DNA from: Lycium barbarum
Lineage: Eukaryota; Streptophyta; Magnoliopsida; Solanales; Solanaceae
Assembly (NCBI RefSeq): GCF_019175385.1
Contig: NC_083339.1
Span: forward strand, 33,571,637-33,635,636
Direction of reading: 5' to 3'
DNA length: 64,000 bases
Each line of letters starts with the position of its first letter. The stretch's first letter is position 1. The translations under genes and the position numbers were made by a program. Shown here piece after piece: positions 46,351 to 58,052 of the stretch. Under the pieces are notes generated by a model. That model saw nothing but the letters and a program-made list of their open reading frames with translations. It had not been told where the DNA came from and did not search any database.

Positions 46351-48055
46351 TGTCACGACCCAAACTGATGAGCCGTGACAAGTGCCCGACCACTACTGGC
46401 CAAGCATTTCTATGCTTGCTTTTACTTCTCACTGATTAATCTGGGCCCATACACAATCTATAACTGAGCAATACTTTCTCCTGAACAATCAACACAAGAG
46501 ACATCGTCTCGAGAACACGCGAAAAATCAAGAGAAAACATAATACAATCAGAGGTTACCGACAGTCAAGGGAAAACCTCTGATTGTATTGTGGAATAATA
46601 CAAGGGAATAGCATTATGAGGTGAGACTGTCAATGAAGAATAACATCAAGGGAAAACATAACATAAAATCATAATTCTCACAAAGCGTCAACTTATACAC
46701 TTTGGGACCTTTGGAAATAGAGTCATCATCAATGAATAAAATTGAAAATCAAGGAATAGCTCAACATTCTCATATTCATATTCACATTGAAACCATAAGC
46801 TTGAAACCTTTAAACATGTGATCATCATCGCCATCATAATCATCATAGAAAACATCTCTTCTTTGGCATCATAAGAAACTTATTAAGAATCATGAACGTC
46901 TAACTTTTGGAGGTAAGAAGAGGATGAAAACATATATGGAATCATAACATAGGAATCATGCCTCTGAAAGAAAAGGACGAGCCTTAACATAACTGTTCGA
47001 CCGCTTATTAGTTATGCTTATCCATCTGAGCTCGTAAATCTACATTCAAGAGGATTTACACTAACGTTAGACTCATTATCGCACACTTGTTCAAAGTTTT
47101 CAAGTCATACTATTTTATATTCTGCCAAAAATAGGGCAGCATCTCCCCTGTTTATATGCCTAGCCCGAAATTTCAATTCCGCAACCAACAACAACAACAA
47201 CAATACCAACACCAACCATAGTATTCTCAATACCAAGATTTTTCATAAACATCCCATATGGTGTTTATCCCATATTTCCACCAACAAAATCATTTTATAA
47301 TTATTTAACAGCTACATCTCCGTAAATAAACCAAGATTAACATTAATAACAAGAGACGCATTCCTTTCCCTCGATAATATTACTATATCTTCACTTCTCC
47401 ACCATGAGCTTAAGCCACAACGTGCTGCTATACGATTTTTTAGTTGCAACTATACGCTATCCGAACCGGAATTCGGGAATTATACCTGGTTTTGGCTTAA
47501 AAGTTGGTGTGGGGAGCTTAGGGGAAATTTCCAAAAGATTAGAGGGAGTTTTGGGTGTGTTGGCTGAAGAAATAAGGGGGGTAACCCCTTTATATAACGG
47601 TCCAGGTTCTGCCTGGACTAACTTAAAATTTGCTCATCACGATCGCGCTACCACGTGGCGCGTTCGCACAGGGTTAATTTCCTGCCTTGACAGTCAATCT
47701 TAAAATGCCCGTAACGTTTGATTCCAATATTGTATGAGAGCCCACGACCTATGGTTGGAAAGTTATTTCAAGTATCTACAACTTTCATTTTTGGTGATTT
47801 TCCGAATTCCAAACTTATAATAGCGCTTTGGCCTCTCCAAGTCAGATCGTCGGAAAAACATCTCCTTAAATCATCCTTTTGGAGCGCTTATGCTCATATT
47901 TGTCTTAAGGGTCCTTCTTAGGACTTGCTCAGCTTCCCATGTACTACTCATATAATATAATCTTCACCCTTAATACTTGTATGACTTTATTCTTCTTTGA
48001 GCTCATACTAAGCTGTCTACAATCTTGGTAACGTGAAATTTTCCGGGGTTTAACA
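46351..48055 (-). repeat. 5' LTR of F, internally deleted
   Basis: Only 1705 bp against about 2.53 kb in the 3' LTR. Homology is lost near 46520 and resumes near 46574; the missing part corresponds roughly to 25245-26055 and includes the hairpin module and GC-rich cassette. A 16-bp perfect inverted repeat (46541-46556 with 46574-46589) sits at the junction. The donor-like site is mutated (46981-46996). Confidence 0.88.
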
Positions 48056-48060
48056 GATAC

Positions 48061-48728
48061 TTGTCGATGTACATGAAAAGCTCACTAATATTTGTCAAAA
48101 GCAATCAATGATCATGATTATATTTACGGAAAAGGGTCAAAAATACCTTTAAACTATGCGAATTGAAAAAAAAATGCCCTCCTTTCATAATTTAGTCAAA
48201 AATGCCCTTAAACTATACGAAATTGGACAAAAATGCCCCTATTGTTACTTAATTGGGTCAAAAATGCCCTTTTCCTAATAAACATATTGTTTCTTTTCTT
48301 TTTAAACACATTATTTTTATGAAAATATTATTTTTAAGGTTTCTTTTCTTTTAAAATCCTTTTACCTAATAAAAAAGTGAGAGGTAATTTTTTTCTTCTT
48401 AATCTCATTTTATCAATTAAAATAAAATTACTCCACGTAATATTTTTATAATAATATATATCATATATAAGATCATAGTAATCCCATCATTAATTTTCAT
48501 TTAGATAACGATAAAAGTCTTTTTCCTAATAAAATAAACTTCTTCTTTTTTTCAATAAAGTCCACTATGCTTTTGGCCTAGGGCTGATTTTATATATTTT
48601 CTCAAAACAAAATCCTTAGTCTTTACAAATGTAGCCTAAGGTTAATAAGTAATGCAAAATTAAACTAAAGATCAATTTAAGACTTGTGATGTGTCTTAAA
48701 TTGATTCTACAAATTGCTAATAGATGAA
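48061..48728. other. No gene; AT-rich sequence with short degenerate repeats
   Basis: Resumes the sequence interrupted by F. Between about 48133 and 48272 the unit GGTCAAAAATGCCC recurs in four or so degenerate copies, with AAACTATACGAAATTGG between them, possibly the end of a short DNA transposon. The rest is AT-rich and holds the unresolved 3' end of the LINE. No protein or RNA gene is seen. Confidence 0.4.
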
Positions 48729-49685
48729 CTAGGGTTGTTTAAAACTGTTTCCCTGACTATTGTGTTGCATGCATGGCCTACTTGTATTTTTCCATGATGA
48801 TTTCAAGCACCAATGAACCAAACCAAGCCTCAGAACCATGCATAACAAATTTTGTTGTCTCCTTATGCTGCTATCTACCACAATCTCAATGTATTTGAGT
48901 GCCGCAGTCCATGTCTCCAAATTACAGAATCTTCCTCTTGTTGGATCCTCAATGTTGTAGCTTGTTAGCCATCTTCCTTTACAAAGGTTGAAACATTCTC
49001 CACATATTGACATATTTCCCTCAGAATGAGCATAAAATGCTAATACCACTGAGTGAAAATATGTCCCTACATGGATCATATTTGCCTTTGCATCAGTTAT
49101 GTGCCAACTCCATGCTGCATCCAATGACCTGCATCTTCCAGCATCTGCATATTCCCTTGTAAAAGCTGTAATCTGCCTCCTGCTTCTTGCCAAATCCATA
49201 TCCTGTCTAAATGCAGTAAGATCAATGGATGAATACCATATCCAAAAAAGAACCAAATTATGTCCTCTATGAGAAAGATCATTAATACAAATTATGGACA
49301 GGTCTGCAAATGTTATGTGAACCCTGTAATGCACTTTTTTGGCTGCTTTCATATCATCTCCTATGCATGTAAGATCAATGAAATAGTAGGGAAAATATAA
49401 AGTGAACCATGTATACATCAAATCATATCCAACAGGATCAATGACATATACAAAAGTATTTAAGCTTGCAGTCCAGTTGGTTTTATTCCTCCATCTTGTA
49501 TGAATTTCATTAATCACCAAAGTGACAATGTTACCTGCAAAACAGAAAAATAAGTTAGTAGAAAACAGTATCACTATACTCTCCTCCCTAAGGACTTGAG
49601 TATAATGATAAAGGCCTCTCCCCTTCACACCACCAGATCTCTCCTTTAGTATCTCCTCTGAGTCTTGATTCTCAAATAGGGACAT
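48729..49685 (-). CDS. Unrecognised 318-codon open frame in the LINE 3' region
   Basis: Open from Met at 49685 to the stop at 48729, overlapping the end of the RNase H frame by 40 nt in a different frame. I recognise no domain. The product would be rich in Trp, Tyr, His and Ile, with several Cys (for example CGECFNLCKG), a weakly hydrophobic stretch near residues 38-60, and no obvious signal peptide. A splice-acceptor-like TTTTGCAG lies near 49535. Such length without a stop in AT-rich DNA is unlikely by chance, and ORF2 upstream has several disabling mutations. It could be a LINE-specific third ORF, a captured host exon, or a statistical fluke. Confidence 0.4.
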   Translation of the reverse strand: MSLFENQDSEEILKERSGGVKGRGLYHYTQVLREESIVILFSTNLFFCFAGNIVTLVINEIHTRWRNKTNWTASLNTFVYVIDPVGYDLMYTWFTLYFPYYFIDLTCIGDDMKAAKKVHYRVHITFADLSIICINDLSHRGHNLVLFWIWYSSIDLTAFRQDMDLARSRRQITAFTREYADAGRCRSLDAAWSWHITDAKANMIHVGTYFHSVVLAFYAHSEGNMSICGECFNLCKGRWLTSYNIEDPTRGRFCNLETWTAALKYIEIVVDSSIRRQQNLLCMVLRLGLVHWCLKSSWKNTSRPCMQHNSQGNSFKQP

Positions 49686-50173
49686 CGTAGCTTGTCACTA
49701 TTGAGAATCCTCTTCCCTTTTGAATCCAGTTCTGCAAAGGAGTTGGCTATCACTTCTCCGTTATCAAGAGCATAATTTTCCAAGTTATCAGCCAGTTGAT
49801 TGCCCTCTCTCAATATGTGCAGTACTTGTACATCAGCATTGTCAATTATGTCAAATGCTTCCTCTACCACAAAAGCAATATTCCAAGGAGGCTTCCACTG
49901 TCTATCCAAGATATTCTTTATTAACAAAGAATCAGTTTCAAGTATGAAAGAATAAACATGCTGAGAAAGGCTGTATCTAGCAGCTTAAAGTAATGCTAGT
50001 GCCTCTGAATCAGTATTGGTACTAGTCTCATCCCCCATCTCCTTTGCATGAGCATGAATCAGATCTCCATTGCTATTTCTCACACAAAAAGCAAATGAGC
50101 TTCTACCAGGATTGCCCCTAGTAGCGCCATCTGTGTTACACTTCCAAGTTCTATCATTTGGCAAATTCCACAT
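49646..50173 (-). pseudogene. LINE ORF2 RNase H domain (one nonsense codon)
   Basis: RNase H removes RNA from RNA-DNA hybrids during reverse transcription. It begins WKCNTDGATRGNPGRSSFAF (first catalytic Asp and the Gly-Asn-Pro-Gly turn, near 50135), continues to DSEALALL (Glu, near 50000), then stops at TAA 49985-49987. It resumes in the same frame with ETDSLLIKNILDRQW (Asp, near 49935), HILREGNQLADNLENYALD and ends KLRCPYLRIK. This is the plant L1 RNase H type with an otherwise complete catalytic set. The nonsense codon separates the Glu and second Asp. Confidence 0.82.
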
Positions 50174-50185
50174 AACTTGAGTAAC

Positions 50186-51128
50186 TTATAATTTAGGTAC
50201 AAATTGCTCAAGTATTCTGAGAATATCATGCCACCTATGTGGGACTGTTTTGATTCCCGGTTTTCTCAATTTAACAAGTTGCTGAATAGTACTTGAAACT
50301 TGATAAATGATTCTGCTAATGGTAACTCTATCCCTATGCTTATCTCCATTTCTTTTCTTCCAAATCTCCCACACTATGATAGAAGGCAAAGCATAGAAAA
50401 TAGATTTCAATCTAGGCATGACATTAGCAGTCCACCATTTCAAGATTACCTGCTGCAAATGCATTCCTGCAATGTTAAAGCCAACAGATGAACAGAAATA
50501 GGAACGTATCCTTTGTGCAGCTTCACACCTCAAAAAGATATAAGGTACTGATTCCTGCTTTTGGTTCAACAGAACAACAACACTTAGAAGGCATATTGTA
50601 CCCCCAACTTCTAACCACATCATCTAAGGGTACTTTGAAGTGCCAAACTCTCCACATCAGTAGTGAAATTTTGAATGGTAATACTTTCACCCATATCTTC
50701 TTGTACACCTCTCTTTTTTCACCCTTGCTCCTTCTGTATTCCCAAGCAGACTTAATAGAAAATTCCCCTCTAGTTTCAAGCATCCACCAAGGTTTGTCAA
50801 GTTCATCAGGCTTAGCAGGAGGTTGTACTTCATTGAGAATGTACTCAGCTAGTTCCTCAGGAAGATTGTTCCTAATGGCTGGAACATTCCATCTTCTTTG
50901 AGTCACTACATCAGATACATTATTAATCTCCTCATTACAATAAAAATTTGATGAAGTTTAAAAGTATAAAGGGCCTAAACCTGACCAGTTATCAAACCAA
51001 AACAGTGCTGAACCCATTCTAGGCTGCCACCAGATTTGATGATCAATCAAGTCCCTTGCTTGAAGCAGTTTCCTCAAGATGTGAGATCCTCTCTTCCAAG
51101 GCACTAGGATAGGATTATTTTTCTTCAA
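50186..51128 (-). pseudogene. LINE ORF2 connector between RT and RNase H (broken)
   Basis: Includes the zinc-binding RT-associated region typical of plant L1 ORF2: DKPWWMLETRGEFSIKSAWE (near 50800), KKIWVKVLPFKISLLMWRVW (near 50690), CEAAQRIRSYFCS near 50520 and LPSIIVWEIWKKRN near 50370. Two frames (50906-50523 and 50623-50186) overlap, so there is at least one frameshift near 50600; further stops lie between 51128 and 50906. Confidence 0.75.
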
Positions 51129-53045
51129 CTATTTGTTTCTCATGAATGCACTCCACAAAGAAGGTTTAGTTCTGAAGTTCCACCACAACTTAGCACACAA
51201 TGCCATTGACATGTCACTAAGGGATCTGAATCCTAGTCCACCTTCATCTTGAGGCAAGCATACTATATACCACTTTGTCCAATGTGTACCCCTCTCACCA
51301 ATGGTATTGCTCCAAAAGAATTGGGCAAATATCTTGTCAAGCTTTTCAATAACAAAATGAGGTGGATCAATTGCTGAAAGCAAGTGCATTGGCATTGCTT
51401 GTAAAACATGTTTCAGTAAAATGGCTCTTCCACTAAATGATAATAATTTTCCTTTCCATCCTTGAAGACTGTTTCTAACCATGGAAATCAACTCTAAGTA
51501 AAATGACATTTGTGGTCTGGCATAAAAAATCAGACAGCCTAAGTACATTAAAGGAAAGTTCTTCCTTGCAATACCAGTGATCCTCTCCACCTTTTGGAAT
51601 ACTTCATTATCCACCTTGTCATGCAAGTATATAGAGCTTTTGGACTTGTTAATCAACTGGCCAGAAGCTTGTTCATAATCCTTCAAAACATTCATAATCA
51701 GTCCCAATGATATCTCACAAGAGGAAGAGAAGATTATGGTGTCATCTGCATATGATAAGTGGTTGATTTTTGGACTCCATTTGGGCAAGCCAAAGATAAT
51801 AAACCATAGGTTTTCATGTAGTGTATTCAATCCACTTGATAACACCTCAGCAGCCAATATGAACAAAGTAGGTGACAAAGGATCACCTTGTTTGACACCC
51901 CTAATAGAATGGAAAAAACCATGAGGTTGTCCATTCACTAACACTGAGTACCAGTTATGTCCAATAATCTCATAAATCAGACTAATGAATTGTTTCCCAA
52001 ATCCCATTTTTCTCAGCACATTTGTAAGAAAAATCCATGACAATCTATCATATGCCTTTGTCATGTCCAACTTCATGACTACATTAGGAACAAATTGATG
52101 ATTTCCCCTTTTAGTTCTGAGTCTGATATCAGTGATTATCTCTTGTGTTAATAAGATGTTCTCTACAATGCTCCTTCCTCTCACAAATCCTGCTTGATTT
52201 TGAGATATCAAATTTGGAAGCAACTGAACTAATCTTTCATGCACAACTCTAGAAAATACCTTGTTTATAAAATTGCTCAAACTTATAGGCCTCATGTCAC
52301 TAAAAGTTTATACCTCTTGCTTTTTTGGCAATAAAACAAGGTTAGTGTGAGTTATATACCTTGGCAATTCAAATCCCCTGAATAAATCCCAGACCATGTG
52401 AAATATGTCATCACCAACTATGTCCGAACATTTTTGAAAAAACAGGCCAGTGAAGCCATCAGGTCCACCTGCACTTTCACTATTTAAACCAAAAACTGCC
52501 TGCTTCACTTCATCTTTTGTAGGATTTGCAATCAATTCTTCATTTTGTTCTTTTGAAATCATGAATAGAAGTTGTTTTAGGATATCAAACTGTGTAGGGA
52601 CAACAGTTCCATGGAATTGTGCCTGATAAAATCTGATTGCTTCTTCTGCAATTTCATTCTCCTCATCAAGCCAAATTCCTGCACTATTTTGAATTCTGCT
52701 CAGCTGCAACCTCTTGTTTCTTCCCTTCACATGAGCATGGAAAAATTTGGAATTTTTATCACCATCTTGGAACCAGGACATGCCTGCCTTTTGTTTCCAA
52801 CATTGCTCCTCTAAATGCAGTACTTTTGTCAATTCTGCCAGGACTTTCATGAGCTTTTCTCTATTGGCATATGATGGATTGGCTTCAAAAAAATCTTCAT
52901 GAGCTTTAATGACCTTCTCCAAATTAGTAATCTTCTGAAAAATGTCACCATAAGTACTTTTACTCCAAGTTGATAACACTTTCTTCAACTTCAATAGTTT
53001 GACATTGAAAGTCATGAAAGAATTGGCCACTACATCAGTCTCCAT
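51129..53045 (-). pseudogene. LINE ORF2 reverse transcriptase (one nonsense codon)
   Basis: The central enzyme for target-primed reverse transcription. The N-terminal part (53045-52308) has WFQDGDKNSKFFHAHVKGR and NSESAGGPDGFTGLFF. A single in-frame TAA (52308-52310, probably from a Lys codon) separates it from the palm: MRPISLSNFINKVFSRVV, QNQAGFVRGRSI, catalytic Asp in KLDMTKAYDRLSW, RGVKQGDPLSPTLF and SYADD (near 51745). It then continues through YLGCLIFY and WKGKLLSFSGRAILLKHVL to a stop at 51129. Upstream it is out of frame with the endonuclease because of an indel near 53043. Confidence 0.9.
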
Positions 53046-53124
53046 CTTTCACCACATCAAAGAAAGTATCATGTTTAGTCCAGAAATTCAAGAATTTGAA
53101 AGACTTCTTAAACTACTAAACTTG

Positions 53125-53814
53125 TTATTTGCATTCAAGTAGTAGTGGTGAATGATCTGAACCACACTTGATAAAATGTGTGATCTCTAATCCTGGAAAC
53201 AGCTGCTGAAGTTCAAAGCTGCCCAAACACTTATCTAGTCTCTTGAATACACAATCATCTTCACCTCTCCCATTCCACCAAGTGAAAATATTACCTTTGT
53301 AGCCCAGGTCTGAGAGATTGCATGATTGAATGCAATGCCTAAAAGCTTCTACTTCATTCAGTGTAACAGGCAGACCCCCATATTTCTCTTCTTCATGAAC
53401 AATGACATTAAAATCTCCTCCCACAAGCCAAGGTAGTGTCATGTCTGATGCTAAGTGATACAAGGATTCCCACAATTCTATTCTTTCAGTCCTGTCACAT
53501 TTGGCATACACCAATGTACCAATCATCACTGTGTTATTGTTGGAGTTTGACAACTTCAAAGTGATTTGCTGGACACTATCTACAAGCACATTTACTTCAT
53601 ATTCAGCATCCACAAAGGCCCATATTTTGCCTAAAACATTGCATAATGCAGTTTCCAGGCCTAACCTTCTCCTATAACTATCCAATTTATAAGGTTGTTG
53701 AAAAGGCTCCATCAAACCTATAAGGAAGAATCTGTGTTTTCTATGCATTGACAAAAGCCTTTTGAAAGCTTTTTTGGTGTTCACTGATCTAATATTCCAT
53801 ATTAATGCATTCAT
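53125..53814 (-). CDS. LINE ORF2 endonuclease domain (5' end of ORF2)
   Basis: Apurinic/apyrimidinic-type endonuclease that nicks target DNA. The ATG at 53814 is preferred; a GTG three bases earlier is also in frame. Motifs: WNIRSVNTK near residue 6, GLMEP (catalytic Glu), VGGDFNVI, GNIFTWWNG and the terminal GSDHSPLLLE. All the usual catalytic residues appear present. The frame closes at 53125 with TAA where the enzyme normally continues; FKKSFKFLNFW follows after further stops, so ORF2 is broken rather than complete. Only two bases separate it from the ORF1 stop. Confidence 0.85.
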   Translation of the reverse strand: MNALIWNIRSVNTKKAFKRLLSMHRKHRFFLIGLMEPFQQPYKLDSYRRRLGLETALCNVLGKIWAFVDAEYEVNVLVDSVQQITLKLSNSNNNTVMIGTLVYAKCDRTERIELWESLYHLASDMTLPWLVGGDFNVIVHEEEKYGGLPVTLNEVEAFRHCIQSCNLSDLGYKGNIFTWWNGRGEDDCVFKRLDKCLGSFELQQLFPGLEITHFIKCGSDHSPLLLECK

Positions 53815-54652
53815 CACTAATTATGGGATTCAGAATTAGTCCTCCTTGTTGTCACCCCTAAAAATTGAGGTTTATCTTTTGTTGCCTTTTTCCTTGTTTT
53901 TCCTGCTCCTTTTGCCACCTGCCTAGGAGATATAGCACCCTCATTTGCAGCGTTCAAGAAATTATGTGCAGTGGACTCCTCATCCATGTCTATTCTAGCC
54001 TCATCCCCAATAGGAATTGCAACTTGCTTGTGCCCAGTTGCATGAATATTAGTAACTTGATTCTGATTTTTACCAGAAACATATTGCACCAGTTGATTAG
54101 TTTACCCACATGATCTTCCTTGGTTAGGACTTGCTGTTTTTCTTGAATTACTACTATTGTTCTAATTTGGCACACCTACTGCTGCATTGTTCTGCTGGTG
54201 GTTTTGATGTGCACTATTATTCTCATGTACCTGGACTGCTCTTACTGGTGTAGTATCCACAGTCTCCTCCTTCTCCTCAGCCTGAAAAATACTTGCATGT
54301 TTTATAGCAACACCCTTTGAGACTTGTAGAGACTGTTGCTGGCTGATTGCAAACTCTACCCTCTAAACATCTTGTACCTTGGCTTTCTCAACCTTAGTAC
54401 CAACTTCAACACCAACACCAACACCAGCATTAAGCTCTTGGATATGATCCTTAACCTTCTTTTGAACAATCAGTTGATCCTGACTATTCCTTCCACTATT
54501 TGCTTCCTCTTCAAACTCCTGAGAAGCTATAATCTCACCCTCCTCCATAGTTTCCTCCACTTGGTCATCCTCAACCTGTTCACTCCACAATTTTCTATCC
54601 CTACTAGTACCTTTATCCTCAGCCACAGTAGTTGAAGGAATATCATGACAAA

Positions 54653-57600
54653 TGTTATATCCCGCATTTCTGTACAATCGGATAATTCAAGACAATCGCG
54701 GGAAGACGGTAACCAAGGCCATATTTTTACTTTGCTTGGCATATAAGTTGTTATGAAAATTTTGAAGTGGAAATAATGAGAAAGGTTAAGGGCATAAAGG
54801 GAAGTTGCAATATGACTCGTGGAAATATGGAGGAAGACGAAGGGCAAATTTGGAAAGTTGGAAAATAATTTGTATGAAATGCAAGACACACAAACAAAAA
54901 AAAAATGGGCTTGGTCATTGGGCCATATTTGGCCGTCCACTACTTGGTGGGCTTAAGCCCACTTGGAATTTTATGAGTCAAAATAAAAAAGATGACCAAG
55001 TCATCTTTTTTCATTAAACTCTCTAGAATTTTCAAGAAAATAAAGAACAAGAAGTGAGGAGAAACTTCTCCATAGGCCACGGCCAAGTGCTAAAATTGCC
55101 TAGAAAATTGATAAAAATTTCTCAAAAATCACTTCTTACCAATTCAAGGGGTCCCTAGCAAGATGGAGTAATCTTTGAAGCAAGAAAAACACATTTTTAT
55201 GCAAGTTGTGGATTCTAGTCAAGTGGAGAATGGAGGAAAAAGGTAAGGTTTAATCTTTTTTTTTTATGTTATGGAGGCTTGTGCATGTTGTAGTGTATGA
55301 AAATGAATGGAGTTCATGAAGAACATGAATATATAGAAGTGGTGGTCGTGTGGTGTATATTCTATGTATAGCCGTGTGTGTGTTGTGTGTTGTGTTGTGT
55401 TATGTTGTGTGTTGGTTATTGTTGTAAAGTATAGAAAATATGGAAATCCATGGAAATATGTATATGGGGTGTGTTGGCCGAATGGTGTAGGGTATGGAAA
55501 GGTGTGGTGAATTAATTTTATTTAGTATTGTAATTGTTGTTATGGTAAGTTCCATGATGTAAATTAAGGATTTAATGGTTAAGGAGTGAATTTGTGTTGA
55601 TTATGGGTTCTAGATTGCTAAGGGAAAGCTTAATGAGCTTAGTGAAGTATTGGTAGTTGAAATCTTGTTTTAGAAGATTATGTAAATGGAATGTTATGTT
55701 CTTGCATGTATGAAATATAATGATATTAGGATGGTGTTATTGGATATGTTATGAGATTGTTATTGTGTTCATTGGAGTCCGAAGGTTTTGAAGAAAGTAG
55801 TAAATTGATATCATGTATCTTGAATTGAATATGTGAGCTGCTAGTGTGGTTGTTGAACTTATATTGATAGTTTGGCCGGGTTTGAATTCCCGGATTATGA
55901 TTGATGAGAATTTGACTAAGTTGAATGTTGAGGATGGTATATTTACAGAGGAAGTGCTGCCGAAATTTCGGTAGCCAAGTATCACCTTAAGATTTCAACT
56001 CTAAGTATCCTAATAAGAGTTTTGGTAAATATGACCAATTTGCAGATTTTGACGAAATTGCAACGTGAATTCGGAGTAGCAAAAGGAGCGGAAAGAGGTA
56101 TGTAAGGCTTCACCCTTCTTTCTATGGCATGTCTTAGATGTAATAAGTCAGGTACGAGCCTCGGGGACAACCCTAGTCCCCGGAATCCGCACCTAAAGTT
56201 TTCCACTTTTTGTTCAATAGAATTGAACTAGAAAGTGTGCAAATAATGGAAAGACCTCTTAAACCCTTAGAACTTGCATAAGTGGGACTCGATTACCCTA
56301 GAACCCTCACAAGTAATGACATGACACGTAACATATGTAAAACATATACGCCACCCCATCCGGCCCGAGGTGGGCCCGTTACTCTCAGATTTTCCTTACA
56401 GTTTTGCTTGACTTACTTGAAGTGAATCCAAAGGGAACCTTTGATCCCGATTTCGTTACCAAATGATAAGTACTATAACCCCTCTAACGAGGGCACTTCC
56501 ATGACGATAATGATAACAATGATGTTAGATAAGAGGATATGCCTATGATACGTACTACCGGAACGACTTTATGACTAAGATGACTAAGCTAAGTATCTTA
56601 TGTAAACATGAAAATGATAAACTAATTTTTGAATCCTAATTATATTTCCTAGCTATGACTTTATTTTCTAAAGATTTCAAAGTCTATGAACTGTCATCGA
56701 TGATGCCCACGATTTCATTCTACGTTTACTTTAATATTATTCTCCGTTGATAGTCTCACCTTAAAATACTCGTTCCTTCAAGGTGAGACAAAGCGATCAC
56801 GAGTATTCTATAATGTAATCGGAGGTTACCGACATTATGTCACTCCGATAGACGTAACTTTCTTTGGACTCCTGTGCATGCTGGTTATATGATACAGGGA
56901 TATGTGTATGGACATGTATATGTATATAGGACAAGTATTTGTATATAAGACATGTATATGTATAATAGAGAAGTAAATGTACACGTATATGTATATGGGG
57001 AAAGGGGAAGGGCCACTGTTATATCACCACCTGATTCAGCTGGATTTTATCTTGGACGCGGGATATGGGAGAGCCGTACGCGGCGTCTGTATATATATGA
57101 TGTATGATATATATGATATGATGTGTTGGGACACCGTTGGGGAGGGGGATTGGGAGAGCCGATGTATTCGGCGTCTGTAAATGTGAGTAAAAGATACCGT
57201 CTACTGAATTGTACTGTTTTCTGTATACGAGAATAAGGGACACCGTGTTCTGAAAAAGGGGCAATGCTATGACATGATACGCTATGCCAAGATATACTAC
57301 GATATGAGATGCTACGACATGACGTGATACGACACGCTATGATAGAGCAGCACATAATATGATAAAATATGACACGATATAAATCCTATTTTCTGTGTCT
57401 ACGAGAAAGAAATGTCTCAAAGAGAAAAGGACAAGCCTACATGATAGCCGGCCTGAAACAGAGGCCTTCCCACGTACAGGTTACTTTCCTGCCCCGTTAT
57501 ATGTCCTATGACTCCATGATATTGTTAATCGTACTCTATGTTACTGTTTATATTATCTTTTATGCCTTACATACTCGGTACACTATTCGTACTGACGTCC

Positions 57601-58052
57601 CTTCTTGTGGACGCTGCGTTTCATGCCCCGCAGGTCAGCAGACAGGTGGACGTGATCCTTAGAAGCTCTACCAGCCACACTTGACAGCGCTCCAGTTGTT
57701 TCGGAGACTCACTCCACCGGTACTATTTTGTGTATGTACATTCGGGCACGACAGTACTCGGCCCTTTCTATGTATAAGTGTACTATGTCTAGAGGCTCGT
57801 AGACAGATATGCACAGACAGCTATGTACAGTTAGATGTGTTGTATTTTGAATTGTTCACGTCCCGGTATAACGCGATAGCGGAAAGCTTACTACTTATGT
57901 TTATGGTGACGCTGCTAATGCTAATGTTCAGAAACGAAAAAAAATATGGCTCTGTTTACACGGCATGCCATGAGGTAAAGGTAATATGATAGATAAGGGG
58001 TGCTCGGTACAAGTATCGGGTACTCGTCACGGCCCCTAGTCGGGTCGTGACA
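54653..58052 (+). mobile_element. Element J: solo LTR nested in LINE ORF1
   Basis: Starts TGTTATATCCCG, ends CGGGTCGTGACA, TSD ACAAA (54648-54652 and 58053-58057). At 3400 bp it is the longest LTR here. It carries CCGAAATTTCGG (55960-55971), a donor-like GAGGTATGTAAGGC (56096-56109), a GC-rich repeated cassette ending GGCGTCTGTA (57050-57180) and the module (57575-57633). No gene is present. Confidence 0.93.
57575..57633 (+). other. Three-hairpin LTR module, copy in J
   Basis: SL1 TCGGTAC/GTACTGA (57575-57595), SL2 CGTCC/GGACG (57596-57613), SL3 CTGCG/CGCAG (57614-57633). J's ends resemble C and K, yet its SL2 is of the CGTCC type. Confidence 0.78.

Larger units (their letters stand above)
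25076..48055 (-). mobile_element. Element F: large non-autonomous LTR retrotransposon (LARD-like)
   Basis: Minus-strand element delimited by the TSD GATAC (25071-25075 and 48056-48060). Its left LTR begins TATCACGACC, a TG-to-TA change at the terminus. Primer site and polypurine tract are present. Excluding G, H and I, the interior is only about 4.5 kb and lacks any protease, RT or integrase coding; one short gag-like frame lies next to the primer site. Movement would therefore have needed enzymes from another element. Insertions G (in the 3' LTR) and H (in the interior) expanded it to 23 kb. Confidence 0.88.
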
